This document shows positions 24,902-34,654 of a stretch of DNA of 44,349 bases, in pieces; within the stretch, counting starts at the first letter, position 1; each line of letters begins with the position of its first letter. Origin of the DNA: an uncultured Collinsella sp. (GTDB lineage Bacteria; Actinomycetota; Coriobacteriia; Coriobacteriales; Coriobacteriaceae); the NCBI GenBank assembly GCA_958421655.1, contig CATZMG010000007.1:1-44349 (forward strand), written 5' to 3'. The position numbers and the translations under genes were made by a program. Below the pieces are notes generated by a model. It was given only the letters and a program-made list of their open reading frames with translations, was not told the origin of the DNA and made no database searches.

Positions 24902-24902
<1 letters not shown>
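23754..24902 (-). CDS. prfB: Peptide chain release factor 2 (RF2)
   Basis: A 382-residue class I release factor with the peptidyl-tRNA hydrolysis motif GGQ at 255-257 (HASGPGGQGVNTTDSAV) and the RF2-type N-terminal coiled domain. The stop-codon-reading tripeptide aligns at Ser210-Pro211-Thr212 (LVRISPTDDKKRRQTTF), whereas RF2 usually has SPF. The frame is continuous from the ATG, so there is no programmed UGA frameshift. The ATG at 24902 overlaps the secA stop as TAATG, giving translational coupling. RF2 reads UAA and UGA. Confidence 0.95.
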
Positions 24903-27709
<2,807 letters not shown>

Positions 27710-27770
27710 GTGGTTTTCCTTTTTGGCCATCGCCCACGCCGTGCAGCTGCGGGCGAGTTAAACACAGATG

Positions 27771-27776
27771 ATTGTA
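27771..27776 (-). promoter_or_regulatory. Possible -10 element of secA
   Basis: TACAAT on the minus strand in the context AAAGTACAATC. No good -35 at 16-18 bases was found, so confidence is low. The same hexamer precedes ade, the ACT gene and the ArsC-like gene. Confidence 0.35.
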
Positions 27777-27838
27777 CTTTAGCCAAACAAGGCGCGGCCT
27801 ATACGGTCGACCTCGACCGCCACGTAATAACTACGACC

Positions 27839-27874
27839 AACCTGCCACAATGGACAGGTTAATTTTGGCAGATT
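27839..27874. repeat. Dispersed palindromic element, family B, copy 2
   Basis: Arms AACCTGCCACAA (27839-27850) and TTTTGGCAGATT (27863-27874) around a 12-base centre TGGACAGGTTAA. Geometry of 12/12/12 and the GGACAGGTTWA centre match copy 1 at 15656-15691. It lies upstream of secA. Confidence 0.8.
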
Positions 27875-27904
27875 TTATCTGGGCAAACGCTGCCTCTCTG
27901 CCAT

Positions 27905-27971
27905 TTGGTGCAAACCAACCCGTCCCCTTCGCACCAATCCGGTGCAATGGGGGCAGGTTGGTTTGCACCAA
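27905..27971. repeat. 67-bp long stem-loop upstream of secA
   Basis: Arms of about 23 bases at 27905-27927 (TTGGTGCAAACCAACC...) and 27949-27971 pair with two mismatches. Inside, GCACC (27931-27935) and GGTGC (27941-27945) form a second small stem. It sits between the rpmE terminator and element B2. No coding potential. Confidence 0.8.
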
Positions 27972-27975
27972 TAAA

Positions 27976-28014
27976 AAGAAAAGGGCCGCGCACCCAACCG
28001 GATGCACGGCCCTT
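27976..28014 (-). terminator. Intrinsic terminator of rpmE
   Basis: AAGGGCCGCGCA (27981-27992) and TGCACGGCCCTT (28003-28014) pair with one mismatch; on the minus strand a TTTTCTTTTT tract follows. 35 bases after the rpmE stop. Confidence 0.85.
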
Positions 28015-28049
28015 ATGCCATGAATGCGAGTGATTCCGCGGCGAGCTAT

Positions 28050-28475
28050 TTACTCAGCAGCCTCGGTGGTCTCGGCCTCGGCAGCGGCCTCCTCGACGGG
28101 AGCCTCTGCGGGAGCCTCGGCGGCCTGCTTGGCAGCCTCCTCGGCAAACTTAGCAGCACGCTTAGCCTTCTCGGCAGCCTTAGCCTCAGCGGCGGCCTTG
28201 CGAGCAGCCTCGGCCTCAGCAGCCTTGGCGGCCTTGGCAGCCTTGGCCTCCTCGGCCTTCTTGAGCTGGGCGGCAGCGGCGCCACCGAACTTGTCGGCGA
28301 AGCGCTGGACGCGTCCACCGGTGTCGACGAACTTCTGCTGGCCGGTGTAGAACGGGTGGCACTCGTTGCAAAGCTCGACCTTCATCTCGGACACGGTAGC
28401 GTGCGTCTTGAAGGTGTTGCCGCAGGAGCACGTCACCGTGCACTCGACATACTGGGGATGGATACCCTGCTTCAT
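28050..28475 (-). CDS. rpmE: Ribosomal protein L31 with long C-terminal extension
   Basis: A 141-residue protein. The first ~68 residues are L31 of the zinc-binding type: CSCGNTF (Cys16, Cys18), CNECHPFYTGQQKFVDTGGRVQRF (Cys36, Cys39), which bind the 50S subunit and help join the subunits. From about residue 69 a 70-residue tail rich in Ala, Lys and Glu follows, predicted helical, becoming acidic at the end (EEAAAEAETTEAAE). Usual L31 is 66-75 residues. The start ATG at 28475 follows TAAGGAG. The leader contains two hairpins and an upstream promoter. Confidence 0.94.
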   Translation of the reverse strand: MKQGIHPQYVECTVTCSCGNTFKTHATVSEMKVELCNECHPFYTGQQKFVDTGGRVQRFADKFGGAAAAQLKKAEEAKAAKAAKAAEAEAARKAAAEAKAAEKAKRAAKFAEEAAKQAAEAPAEAPVEEAAAEAETTEAAE

Positions 28476-28497
28476 GGTAGGACTCCTTATTGGTCAG

Positions 28498-28546
28498 GCG
28501 CTGGTTACCGATCAGCGCATAAGGCGTCTTGGTTTCCGACCAAGAC
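28498..28546 (-). promoter_or_regulatory. Two-hairpin leader of rpmE
   Basis: In the minus-strand leader, GTCTTGGT/ACCAAGAC (28546-28526, perfect 8-bp stem) is followed by GCGCTG/CAGCGC (28518-28498, perfect 6-bp stem), ending 23 bases before the rpmE start. L31 genes in several bacterial groups have autoregulatory leaders, and this fits that role by position; binding by L31 is inference. Confidence 0.5.
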
Positions 28547-28559
28547 AACAAACTCGGCT

Positions 28560-28588
28560 ATGGTACCACGGCGCCGCACGTCCCACAA
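28560..28588 (-). promoter_or_regulatory. Promoter of rpmE
   Basis: Minus strand: TTGTGG (28588-28583), 17-base spacer, TACCAT (28565-28560). The predicted transcript would start just before the leader hairpins. Confidence 0.55.
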
Positions 28589-28712
28589 AAGGTTCACGGT
28601 CTTGTGTGCAACGCGGCGTGACCAACCGCAGCGGACACGCACCCTGTTGTCCCTTCTCCCATGTTGCAGACATGTAACGCCGCAGTAAGCACACCCCTTT
28701 TAGCGCCAGACA

Positions 28713-28735
28713 GGTACAATGATGAACACTGTACC
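28713..28735 (+). promoter_or_regulatory. Palindrome over the candidate promoter of the ACT gene
   Basis: GGTACA (28713-28718) and TGTACC (28730-28735) form an 11-base-spaced inverted repeat. A TACAAT -10-like hexamer (28715-28720) lies in the left half. It could be an operator. The rest of 28589-28782 shows nothing further. Confidence 0.35.
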
Positions 28736-28782
28736 GTAGCGGAGCGCCCCGCGCGCACCGCAACCACGCGAAAGGGTTTCCC

Positions 28783-29070
28783 ATGGCCGAGATCTCGTCC
28801 TCCCGCATCGTCATCACCGTCCTTGGCAAGAACCGCCCCGGCATCGTCGCCGGCGTCACCCGCGTTTTGGGCGAGGCCAACGTCGACATCCGCGACATCA
28901 CGCAGTCCATTATCGAGGACATCTTCACCATGACCATGCTGGCCGACACCGCCGAGTCCAAGCTCGACTTCGCCGAGCTGCAGAAGGCGCTGGCCGAGGC
29001 CGGCGAGCTTTCGGGCGTCAACGTGTCCATCCAGCGCGAGGACGTCTTTAACTTTATGTACCGCCTGTAG
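28783..29070 (+). CDS. ACT domain protein (UPF0237 type)
   Basis: A 95-residue single ACT domain: SRIVITVLGKNRPGIVAGVTRVLGEANVDIRDITQSIIEDIFTMTMLAD, with the typical G-x-x-R-P-G-I-V turn (about residues 15-22). ACT domains bind amino acids or other small ligands and regulate metabolism. In many bacteria this protein is paired with a UPF0210/DUF711 protein; here the next gene is citrate synthase, 77 bases downstream in the same direction. The start ATG at 28783 follows AAAGGG. The ligand is unknown. Confidence 0.9.
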   Translation: MAEISSSRIVITVLGKNRPGIVAGVTRVLGEANVDIRDITQSIIEDIFTMTMLADTAESKLDFAELQKALAEAGELSGVNVSIQREDVFNFMYRL

Positions 29071-29147
29071 CGAACAAGCCGCTCGGGGCAGCTTGACGTC
29101 ATATCGTCCAAGCGCGCGGCCCCAAAGCGGACCGGAGAGGAGCGCGC

Positions 29148-30566
29148 ATGGCCTACGACGCCAAGAAAATCTACTACCGCTTCGACGATCACCTGAGCCG
29201 CCTGGTTCTGGATTACGAGGCGAGCCGTCAGATTTCGCCCGAAAGCGAAAACCTCTACCACGGCCTGCCGACCGCCCCGTACGACGAGGACCTGTTCGTA
29301 GAGCACAACGTCAAGCGCGGCCTGCGCAATGCCGACGGCTCGGGCGTGGTCGCGGGCCTTACCCGCATCTCGGACGTGCACGGCTACAACAAGGTCGACG
29401 GCAAAGTCGTGCCCGATCAGGGCAAGCTCACGCTTCGTGGCTACAGCATCGAGGATCTGGTCAACAACGCCCAGGCCGAGAACCGCTACGGCTACGAGGA
29501 AGTCGCCTATCTGCTTATCACGGGTTCGCTGCCCAACAAGGAAGAGCTCGACGGCTTTTGCGAGCGCCTGGGTGCTTTTAGGCACCTGAGCGACGAATAC
29601 GTCCGCGAGTTCCCCATGACCACGGTGTCGTCGAGCATCATGAATGTGCTTCAGCGCGCCGTGCTGCTGCTCTACGCCTTCGACGCCGAGCCCGACGCCA
29701 TTACACCCGAGCACGAAATCGACGTCGCCATCTCCATGCTCGCCCGTCTCCCCCGCATCGCCGCCTTCGCGCATATGGCCTCGGTCGCCAAGCGCCGCGG
29801 CTCCGAGGTTCATGTACCGCACCCCACACCCGGCCTCTCCACCGCCGAGACCATCCTGCAGGTGTTGCGCGGCGGCATGGCATTCACCCGCGACGAAGCC
29901 ATGCTGCTCGACGTGATGCTCATGCTGCATGCCGAGCACGGCGGCGGCAACAACTCCACGTTCGCCTGCCGCGTGCTGTCCTCATCGGCCACCGACCCGT
30001 ATTCCGCCTACGCCGCGGCTATCGGCTCGCTCAAGGGCCCGCGCCACGGCGGCGCCAACGCCAAGGTCGTGTCCATGCACGAGGACATCCGTGCGCATGT
30101 CTCCAATTGGGAGGACGAGGACGAGGTCGCGGCCTACCTGGGCAAGATCCTCGACAAGCAGGCCTTCGACGGCACGGGTCTCATCTACGGTATGGGCCAC
30201 GCCGTCTACACGCTGAGCGACCCGCGTGCCGAGGTGTGCCGCCGTTACGCGCGCACGCTTGCCGCCAAGAAGGACCTGGGCGAGGAGTTCGCGCTCATCG
30301 AGCGCATCGAGCGCCTGGCCCCGCAAGTGATGCGCGATCACGGCATGACCAAGCCCATCTGCGCCAACATCGACCTGTACACGGGCTTTATCTACAAGAT
30401 GCTCGGCGTGCCCGAGACGCTCTTTACGCCGCTGTTCGCTGTCGCCCGCATGGCCGGCTGGTCTGCGCACCGCATGGAAGAGCTCTTCTGCGCGCACCGC
30501 ATCATCCGTCCCGCGTATCGCCCGGTTATCGAGCCGCTGGAGTACAAGCCGCTCGCCGATCGTTAG
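29148..30566 (+). CDS. Citrate synthase
   Basis: A 472-residue cytoplasmic enzyme that condenses acetyl-CoA and oxaloacetate to citrate. Active-site segments are present: HAEHGGGNNSTFACRV (first catalytic His), GMGHAVYTLSDPRAEV (second His) and ANIDLYTGFIYKMLG (catalytic Asp). The N-terminus (MAYDAKKIYYRFDDHLSRLV) is longer than in the short ~370-residue type. The start ATG at 29148 follows GAGAGGAG. In an anaerobe with an incomplete TCA cycle it would mainly feed 2-oxoglutarate for glutamate, consistent with gltB in the window. A strong terminator follows. Confidence 0.95.
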   Translation: MAYDAKKIYYRFDDHLSRLVLDYEASRQISPESENLYHGLPTAPYDEDLFVEHNVKRGLRNADGSGVVAGLTRISDVHGYNKVDGKVVPDQGKLTLRGYSIEDLVNNAQAENRYGYEEVAYLLITGSLPNKEELDGFCERLGAFRHLSDEYVREFPMTTVSSSIMNVLQRAVLLLYAFDAEPDAITPEHEIDVAISMLARLPRIAAFAHMASVAKRRGSEVHVPHPTPGLSTAETILQVLRGGMAFTRDEAMLLDVMLMLHAEHGGGNNSTFACRVLSSSATDPYSAYAAAIGSLKGPRHGGANAKVVSMHEDIRAHVSNWEDEDEVAAYLGKILDKQAFDGTGLIYGMGHAVYTLSDPRAEVCRRYARTLAAKKDLGEEFALIERIERLAPQVMRDHGMTKPICANIDLYTGFIYKMLGVPETLFTPLFAVARMAGWSAHRMEELFCAHRIIRPAYRPVIEPLEYKPLADR

Positions 30567-30590
30567 GACGCAGACCGTTATAGAACCCGA

Positions 30591-30628
30591 GCGTGGCCAG
30601 GGCATCACCGCCCTCGGCCACGCTTTTT
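30591..30628 (+). terminator. Intrinsic terminator of citrate synthase
   Basis: GCGTGGCC-AGGGC (30591-30603) pairs with GCCCT-C-GGCCACGC (30610-30623), a 13-bp stem with one bulge, followed by T5. Confidence 0.9.
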
Positions 30629-30653
30629 ATGCCAGTAGAAAGGATTGCAGCGA

Positions 30654-31496
30654 ATGATTGTGTTTTCCGATATGGATGGAACGCTGCTGACGAGTGATAA
30701 GCAGATGAGCGACGCCACCTGGGCAATGCTCGACGAACTCGCTCGACGTGGAATTGAGTTTGTGCCCTGCACGGGGCGTCCTCTGTCGGGCATCTTTGAG
30801 CCCATCCTCGCCCACCCCGCCGTACACTACACGGTCTGCGCCAACGGTGCCAGCGTCTGGCAGCTCGACGACGTTGTGCCCACCGATGCCTCGCGTGCCA
30901 CGCGCATTTTGAGCCGACCGCTCGACCGCGCCATCGCCCACCGCGTCCATAGCATTGCAGCCGGCCACGATGTGACCTTCGATATCTTCGCAGACGGGCA
31001 GTGCTTCCTCCCCCGCTCGCTCTACGCGCGCCTGGACGAATTCTGCGGCGGCGACCCCCACATCGCGGCTTCGCTCAAGCGCACACGAACACCGATCGAC
31101 ATGGATATCGACAGCAAGATCGACGAGGTCGAGACGCTCGAACGCATCGCCATGTACTGGCACGACCCGGCCGATCGCGACACCATCGCGGCGGCGCTCG
31201 ACACGCTCGAAGGCATTGAAGTCACGCGTTCGTACGCCATGAATATCGAGGTCATGGGTGAGGGCGCCACCAAGGGAACGGCCCTCACGTGGCTGTGCGA
31301 GCATCTGGGCGAGCCCCTTGCCGACGCCTGGGCGTTCGGCGACAACATCAACGACATCCCCATGCTGCAGGCGGCGGGCCACGGCATGGCCATGATCAAC
31401 GCCGAGCTCGAAGACCGCGAGGCCGCCGACGCCATCACCGAATACGACAACGGCCACGGCGGCGTCGCCCGCACCATCATGGCCGCCCTCGCCTAG
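30654..31496 (+). CDS. HAD-superfamily (Cof-type) phosphatase
   Basis: A 280-residue HAD hydrolase of the Cof/IIB type. Motif I is FSDMDGTLLTSD at the N-terminus (nucleophile and acid Asp), motif II-like PCTGRPLSG, Lys in EGATKGTAL and motif IV GDNINDIPML. Such enzymes remove phosphate from sugar phosphates, flavin precursors and related compounds; the substrate cannot be named. The start ATG at 30654 is preceded by AGAAAGGA. Its TAG stop is the first three bases of a 46-bp repeat that reappears inverted at 32566-32612. It lies just after the citrate synthase terminator. Confidence 0.9.
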   Translation: MIVFSDMDGTLLTSDKQMSDATWAMLDELARRGIEFVPCTGRPLSGIFEPILAHPAVHYTVCANGASVWQLDDVVPTDASRATRILSRPLDRAIAHRVHSIAAGHDVTFDIFADGQCFLPRSLYARLDEFCGGDPHIAASLKRTRTPIDMDIDSKIDEVETLERIAMYWHDPADRDTIAAALDTLEGIEVTRSYAMNIEVMGEGATKGTALTWLCEHLGEPLADAWAFGDNINDIPMLQAAGHGMAMINAELEDREAADAITEYDNGHGGVARTIMAALA

Positions 31497-31539
31497 TCAT
31501 TGGGGCGTTCTTGAATGACTAGTCGTTGGGGACAGTCTT
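31494..31539 (+). repeat. 46-bp repeat, left copy of an inverted pair around HAD2
   Basis: It starts TAGTCATTGGGGCGTTCTTG and contains GACTAGTCGTTGGGGACA. Its first three bases are the stop codon of the upstream gene. The inverted counterpart is 32566-32612. About 41 of 46 positions agree by eye. Its last part (GGGGACAGTC, 31528-31537) also pairs with GACTGTCCCC at 31557-31566 as a hairpin. Confidence 0.8.
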
Positions 31540-31607
31540 CGCGAAAAAGCTGCAAGGACTGTCCCCCCCCCCACTGCCGGCAGAAAAGGAACGTCCCCAT
31601 CTGCCGG
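31528..31607. other. Hairpins and C10 run in the HAD1-HAD2 gap
   Basis: GGGGACAGTC/GACTGTCCCC (31528-31566) forms a perfect 10-bp stem and runs into a stretch of ten C residues (31563-31572). CCGGCAG (31577-31583) and CTGCCGG (31601-31607) form another. They probably terminate the converging genes. The inner AACGTCCCC resembles part of the flanking repeat. Confidence 0.5.
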
Positions 31608-31608
31608 A

Positions 31609-32403
31609 TTAGGAGAGACTCTCCAGCACGCGACGGAGCCCATGCTGAACGGCGTGGTCGCGGTTGCAGCCTACGACGCGATCGGCCACCGCCTTGAGCG
31701 CGGGGCGCGCGTTTTCCATCGCGCAGCCTGTGCCGACAAAGCGAATGATCTCGTAGTCGTTCATCGAGTCGCCAAACGCCATGACCTCGTCGCGACCAAT
31801 TCCGTAATGCTCCGCGAGCTGCGCGATACCCGAGGCCTTCGACACACCAGGCTGCATGGCATCGATCCACGCGTTGCCCGAAGGCGCAAAGGTAAAGAGC
31901 TGACCGAGTTCTCGCTGTAGCACGTACGCACTGTCCATAACGGCACAGTCATCGCAAAAGATACTCGCCTTGATGATATTTACGCTGGGATCGGGCAGCT
32001 CCCAAATGCGCTCGGCATTGGGAAGGTCCTTATCGACCTCGCGCACGAACTTGCACTCATCATCGAGCAAGAAGGACTTGGTTCGGTCAAAGAGCGCAAG
32101 ATGCAGATTGGGAAACGTCCTGACGGCTTGGGCGAGCTTTCGAATCGCCAGGTGCGAATACACCTCGCGGTCCACCATCTTGCCGTCGGCGTAGACCTGG
32201 GCGCCGTTAGCGGCGACAAAGTCCATCTTGTCGCGAACAGGTGCAAAGAACTCGCACAGGCGATCGTAGCGACGACCTGACGATGCGGCGAAATGCACAC
32301 CATGCTCGTGTAGCGCCAGAATCAGTTCGTAGGTCTCGGGAGGCACCTGGCCGTTTTCGTCAAGCAGTGTGCCGTCCATATCGGATGCAATCAGTTTAAA
32401 CAT
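31609..32403 (-). CDS. HAD-superfamily (Cof-type) phosphatase, second copy
   Basis: A 264-residue HAD IIB hydrolase with motif I IASDMDGTLLDENG, motif II AASSGRRYD, Lys-containing GVSKASGI and motif IV FGDSMNDYEII. It is only distantly similar to the neighbouring HAD gene, so not a recent duplicate. The substrate is unknown. The start ATG at 32403 follows AAGGGAGC, which lies in the arm of a long hairpin (32409-32470) and could be masked. The whole gene is bounded by inverted 46-47 bp repeats whose outer ends coincide with the stop codons of the genes on each side. Confidence 0.9.
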   Translation of the reverse strand: MFKLIASDMDGTLLDENGQVPPETYELILALHEHGVHFAASSGRRYDRLCEFFAPVRDKMDFVAANGAQVYADGKMVDREVYSHLAIRKLAQAVRTFPNLHLALFDRTKSFLLDDECKFVREVDKDLPNAERIWELPDPSVNIIKASIFCDDCAVMDSAYVLQRELGQLFTFAPSGNAWIDAMQPGVSKASGIAQLAEHYGIGRDEVMAFGDSMNDYEIIRFVGTGCAMENARPALKAVADRVVGCNRDHAVQHGLRRVLESLS

Positions 32404-32408
32404 AGAAA

Positions 32409-32470
32409 AGCTCCCTTCGGGCTTGTTGGAATCGAACGTATATCCGATTCCAACGTACCCAAAGGGAGCT
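32409..32470 (-). promoter_or_regulatory. Leader hairpin that buries the HAD2 ribosome site
   Basis: AGCTCCCTT (32409-32417) pairs with AAGGGAGCT (32462-32470), and inside GTTGGAATCG (32425-32434) pairs perfectly with CGATTCCAAC (32445-32454). On the minus-strand RNA the AAGGGAGC that serves as SD is the 3' strand of the outer stem, followed by TTTT. It could act as a translational switch or as a terminator. Confidence 0.65.
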
Positions 32471-32565
32471 CAAATAAGACTCCGCGGGCGTAAACGTTAC
32501 AAGGACCTGGCAAATAGCTCACACATGCCAGAGGTCCTACGGTCGCGGCGTCAGGCAGCCCGCCA

Positions 32566-32612
32566 AAGAGTGTCCCCAACGACTAGTCGTTTAAGAACGT
32601 CCCCGATGACTA
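32566..32612 (-). repeat. 47-bp repeat, right copy of the inverted pair around HAD2
   Basis: The reverse complement begins TAGTCATCGGGGACGTTCTT and contains GACTAGTCGTTGGGGACA, matching 31494-31539. Its outer end is the TAG stop of the adenine deaminase gene (32610-32612). Confidence 0.8.
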
Positions 32613-34430
32613 GTCGGCGTAGGTGAAGGTTGTGACGTCGAACATGCCCTCGGGGCGGATGCGGAGCGTCGGGATGACCGGCAGGGGCAGGAAGATGATG
32701 CCCATGATGGGGTCGAGCGGCGGCTCAATACCCATGGCGCGCGCCTTGACCATAAAGTCGTCGTGTTGCGCGGCAACGTCCTCGGCCGTGCCTTCGCTCA
32801 TAAGGCCACCGAGCGCCAGCGGAATGCGCGCCACGACCTCGCCGTTGCGCACCAGCACGTGACCACCTTGGCCCACGGCCTCAACGGCGGCCATCATATC
32901 GGCCGCGTTGTCGCCCACCACGCACACGTTGTGCGAGTCGTGGCCGATCGTAGAGGCAATGGCGCCACCCGTGATGGTGAAACCGCGCACCCAGCCGCGA
33001 CCGATATGCTTGCCGATCAGGCCCAGGCCAGCGGGGCCGTCGCCGTCGGCGCCCTCGGCCTGCAGCGACACGCCGCGGCCATGGCGCTCAATCAGCATAA
33101 TGCGACGCAAGTCCTCGTCAGTCTCGGGACGAACCATGCCCGTGATGGCCTTGCCCGGCACCACGTCGATCACGGCCTCGCCCGGCTTAAAGGCATAGTC
33201 GAATACGTCGAGCGAAAGCTTCGGCAGCCTAACAGAGGCGCGCAGCTCATCGGCAAGGGCCGCAACCTCGGCCATCTCGGGTGCGATCTCGCCCACAAAG
33301 GTGCCGTCCTGCGCCACCAGGGCACCGGCGGCATATACGCGATGCGGAGCCGTGGCAAACGTCAGGTCATTGAGCACCAGCAGGTCGGCACGCTTGCCCG
33401 GGGCAATCGCACCGCGGAGCTCGTGCGGGTCGCGGCAGCCGTGGTCCAGACCAAATGCCTCAGCCGTGGAAAGGGACGCCATGGAGATGGCGACCACGGG
33501 GTCGATACCGGCCTCGATAGCCACGCGGCAGGCATTGTCGATCATACCGGTCGAAAGCGCATCGGAGGGAGCGCGGTCGTCGGTCGCAAAGCAGCAGCGG
33601 CGGGCACGGGAAGGATTCTCCAGCAGCATCGGAGACAGGTTGGCCAGGTCGTGGCTGCACGTGCCCTCACGCAGCATCACGTACATGCCGCGGGACAGCT
33701 TGTCGAGTGCCTCCTCGGGAATCGTCGACTCGTGGTCGGCGATAATGCCCGCTGCGGCATAGGCGTTGAGGTCCTTACCGGCAACGAGCGGCGCATGGCC
33801 GTCAACCTGCTTGGACGGCGTCTGGTTGGCAGCATCGATGCGAGCACAGGTCTCGGGGTCGGCCATAAAGACGCCCGGCAGGTTCATCATTTCGCCCAGA
33901 CCAAAGACATCGCCCGGATGCTCGGCAAAAAACGCCTGCATATCGGCAGCCGAAATAACGGCACCGGCCTGCTCGTCGGGCAGCGCGGGCACGCACGAAG
34001 GCATCATGTACTTGATGGAGATGGGTGCGCGGCGGCCGTCCTCGATCATAAAGCGCAAGCCGTCGAGACCGGCAACATTGGCAATCTCGTGGCTGTCGGC
34101 AATGGCGGTGGTAGTACCGCGCGTCGCCGCCATGCGCGCATACTCGGCGGGACGGATGTTCGAAGACTCGATATGCAGATGCCCGTCAATAAAACCGGGA
34201 GCGAGATAGCGACCCTGGCAGTCGATGACCTCAGTTGCCTCGTAGGTGCCAGCGACATCGTCGCGACCATCGTAGAGCACGCCGACGATCACACCGTCCT
34301 TGACGGCAACGCTACCGGACGCCACACGCTGGCCATACACGTCGATGATCTGCGCATTGGTAAACAGCGTGTCGACGGGCACGCGGCCCTCGGCAGCATC
34401 GATCACAGTCCTCATGACCTCAACGGACAT
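32610..34430 (-). CDS. ade: Adenine deaminase
   Basis: A 606-residue amidohydrolase-superfamily enzyme that converts adenine to hypoxanthine and ammonia in purine salvage. Metal-binding and family segments are PGFIDGHLHIESS (about residue 92-104), ADSHEIANVAG, DGHAPLV, CFATDDRAPSD and the C-terminal domain with GFTITGGAIASTIGHDSHNVCVVG. The start MSVEVMRT at 34430 follows AAAGGAG; a longer open frame has no ribosome site. A terminator-like hairpin with T6 lies between a TACAAT element and this start. Length matches bacterial Ade (~590-600). Its stop codon is part of a dispersed repeat. Confidence 0.95.
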   Translation of the reverse strand: MSVEVMRTVIDAAEGRVPVDTLFTNAQIIDVYGQRVASGSVAVKDGVIVGVLYDGRDDVAGTYEATEVIDCQGRYLAPGFIDGHLHIESSNIRPAEYARMAATRGTTTAIADSHEIANVAGLDGLRFMIEDGRRAPISIKYMMPSCVPALPDEQAGAVISAADMQAFFAEHPGDVFGLGEMMNLPGVFMADPETCARIDAANQTPSKQVDGHAPLVAGKDLNAYAAAGIIADHESTIPEEALDKLSRGMYVMLREGTCSHDLANLSPMLLENPSRARRCCFATDDRAPSDALSTGMIDNACRVAIEAGIDPVVAISMASLSTAEAFGLDHGCRDPHELRGAIAPGKRADLLVLNDLTFATAPHRVYAAGALVAQDGTFVGEIAPEMAEVAALADELRASVRLPKLSLDVFDYAFKPGEAVIDVVPGKAITGMVRPETDEDLRRIMLIERHGRGVSLQAEGADGDGPAGLGLIGKHIGRGWVRGFTITGGAIASTIGHDSHNVCVVGDNAADMMAAVEAVGQGGHVLVRNGEVVARIPLALGGLMSEGTAEDVAAQHDDFMVKARAMGIEPPLDPIMGIIFLPLPVIPTLRIRPEGMFDVTTFTYAD

Positions 34431-34450
34431 ACATACTCCTTTAACCGTAG

Positions 34451-34486
34451 AAAAAAGCTGCGGAGCGGACAGACCTTCACCGCAGC
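34451..34486 (-). terminator. Terminator-like hairpin in the ade leader
   Basis: Minus strand: GCTGCGG (34486-34480), 16-base loop, CCGCAGC (34463-34457), T6 (34456-34451), 14 bases before the AAAGGAG of ade. A TACAAT -10-like element (34504-34499) lies just upstream, so transcription could begin immediately before it and be attenuated. Confidence 0.65.
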
Positions 34487-34590
34487 AAGCCAATAGCCAT
34501 TGTATGCCCAAAAGGAAGCCCCGCTAACACCCCTTCCGCTTAACGGCACCGCCAAATGATCCCTCCGTCCCCAAGGGATCGTCGTAACCA

Positions 34591-34626
34591 AAAAAGGCCG
34601 CAGTCGGGAATCCCGGCTGCGGCCTT
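34591..34626 (-). terminator. Intrinsic terminator of tyrS
   Basis: AAGGCCGCAGTCGGG (34594-34608) and CCCGGCTGCGGCCTT (34612-34626) form a 15-bp stem with one mismatch and a three-base loop; on the minus strand the stem runs into a T tract (to 34591). 28 bases after the stop of tyrS. Confidence 0.9.
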
Positions 34627-34654
34627 ATTGCAACTTGTAAGGTCAACTCGCTCG

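Noticed and set aside
28512..29939. 475-codon minus-strand frame
   Set aside because: Antisense to citrate synthase and the ACT gene, both of which have clear motifs and ribosome sites.
32763..34496. 577-codon plus-strand frame
   Set aside because: Antisense to adenine deaminase.
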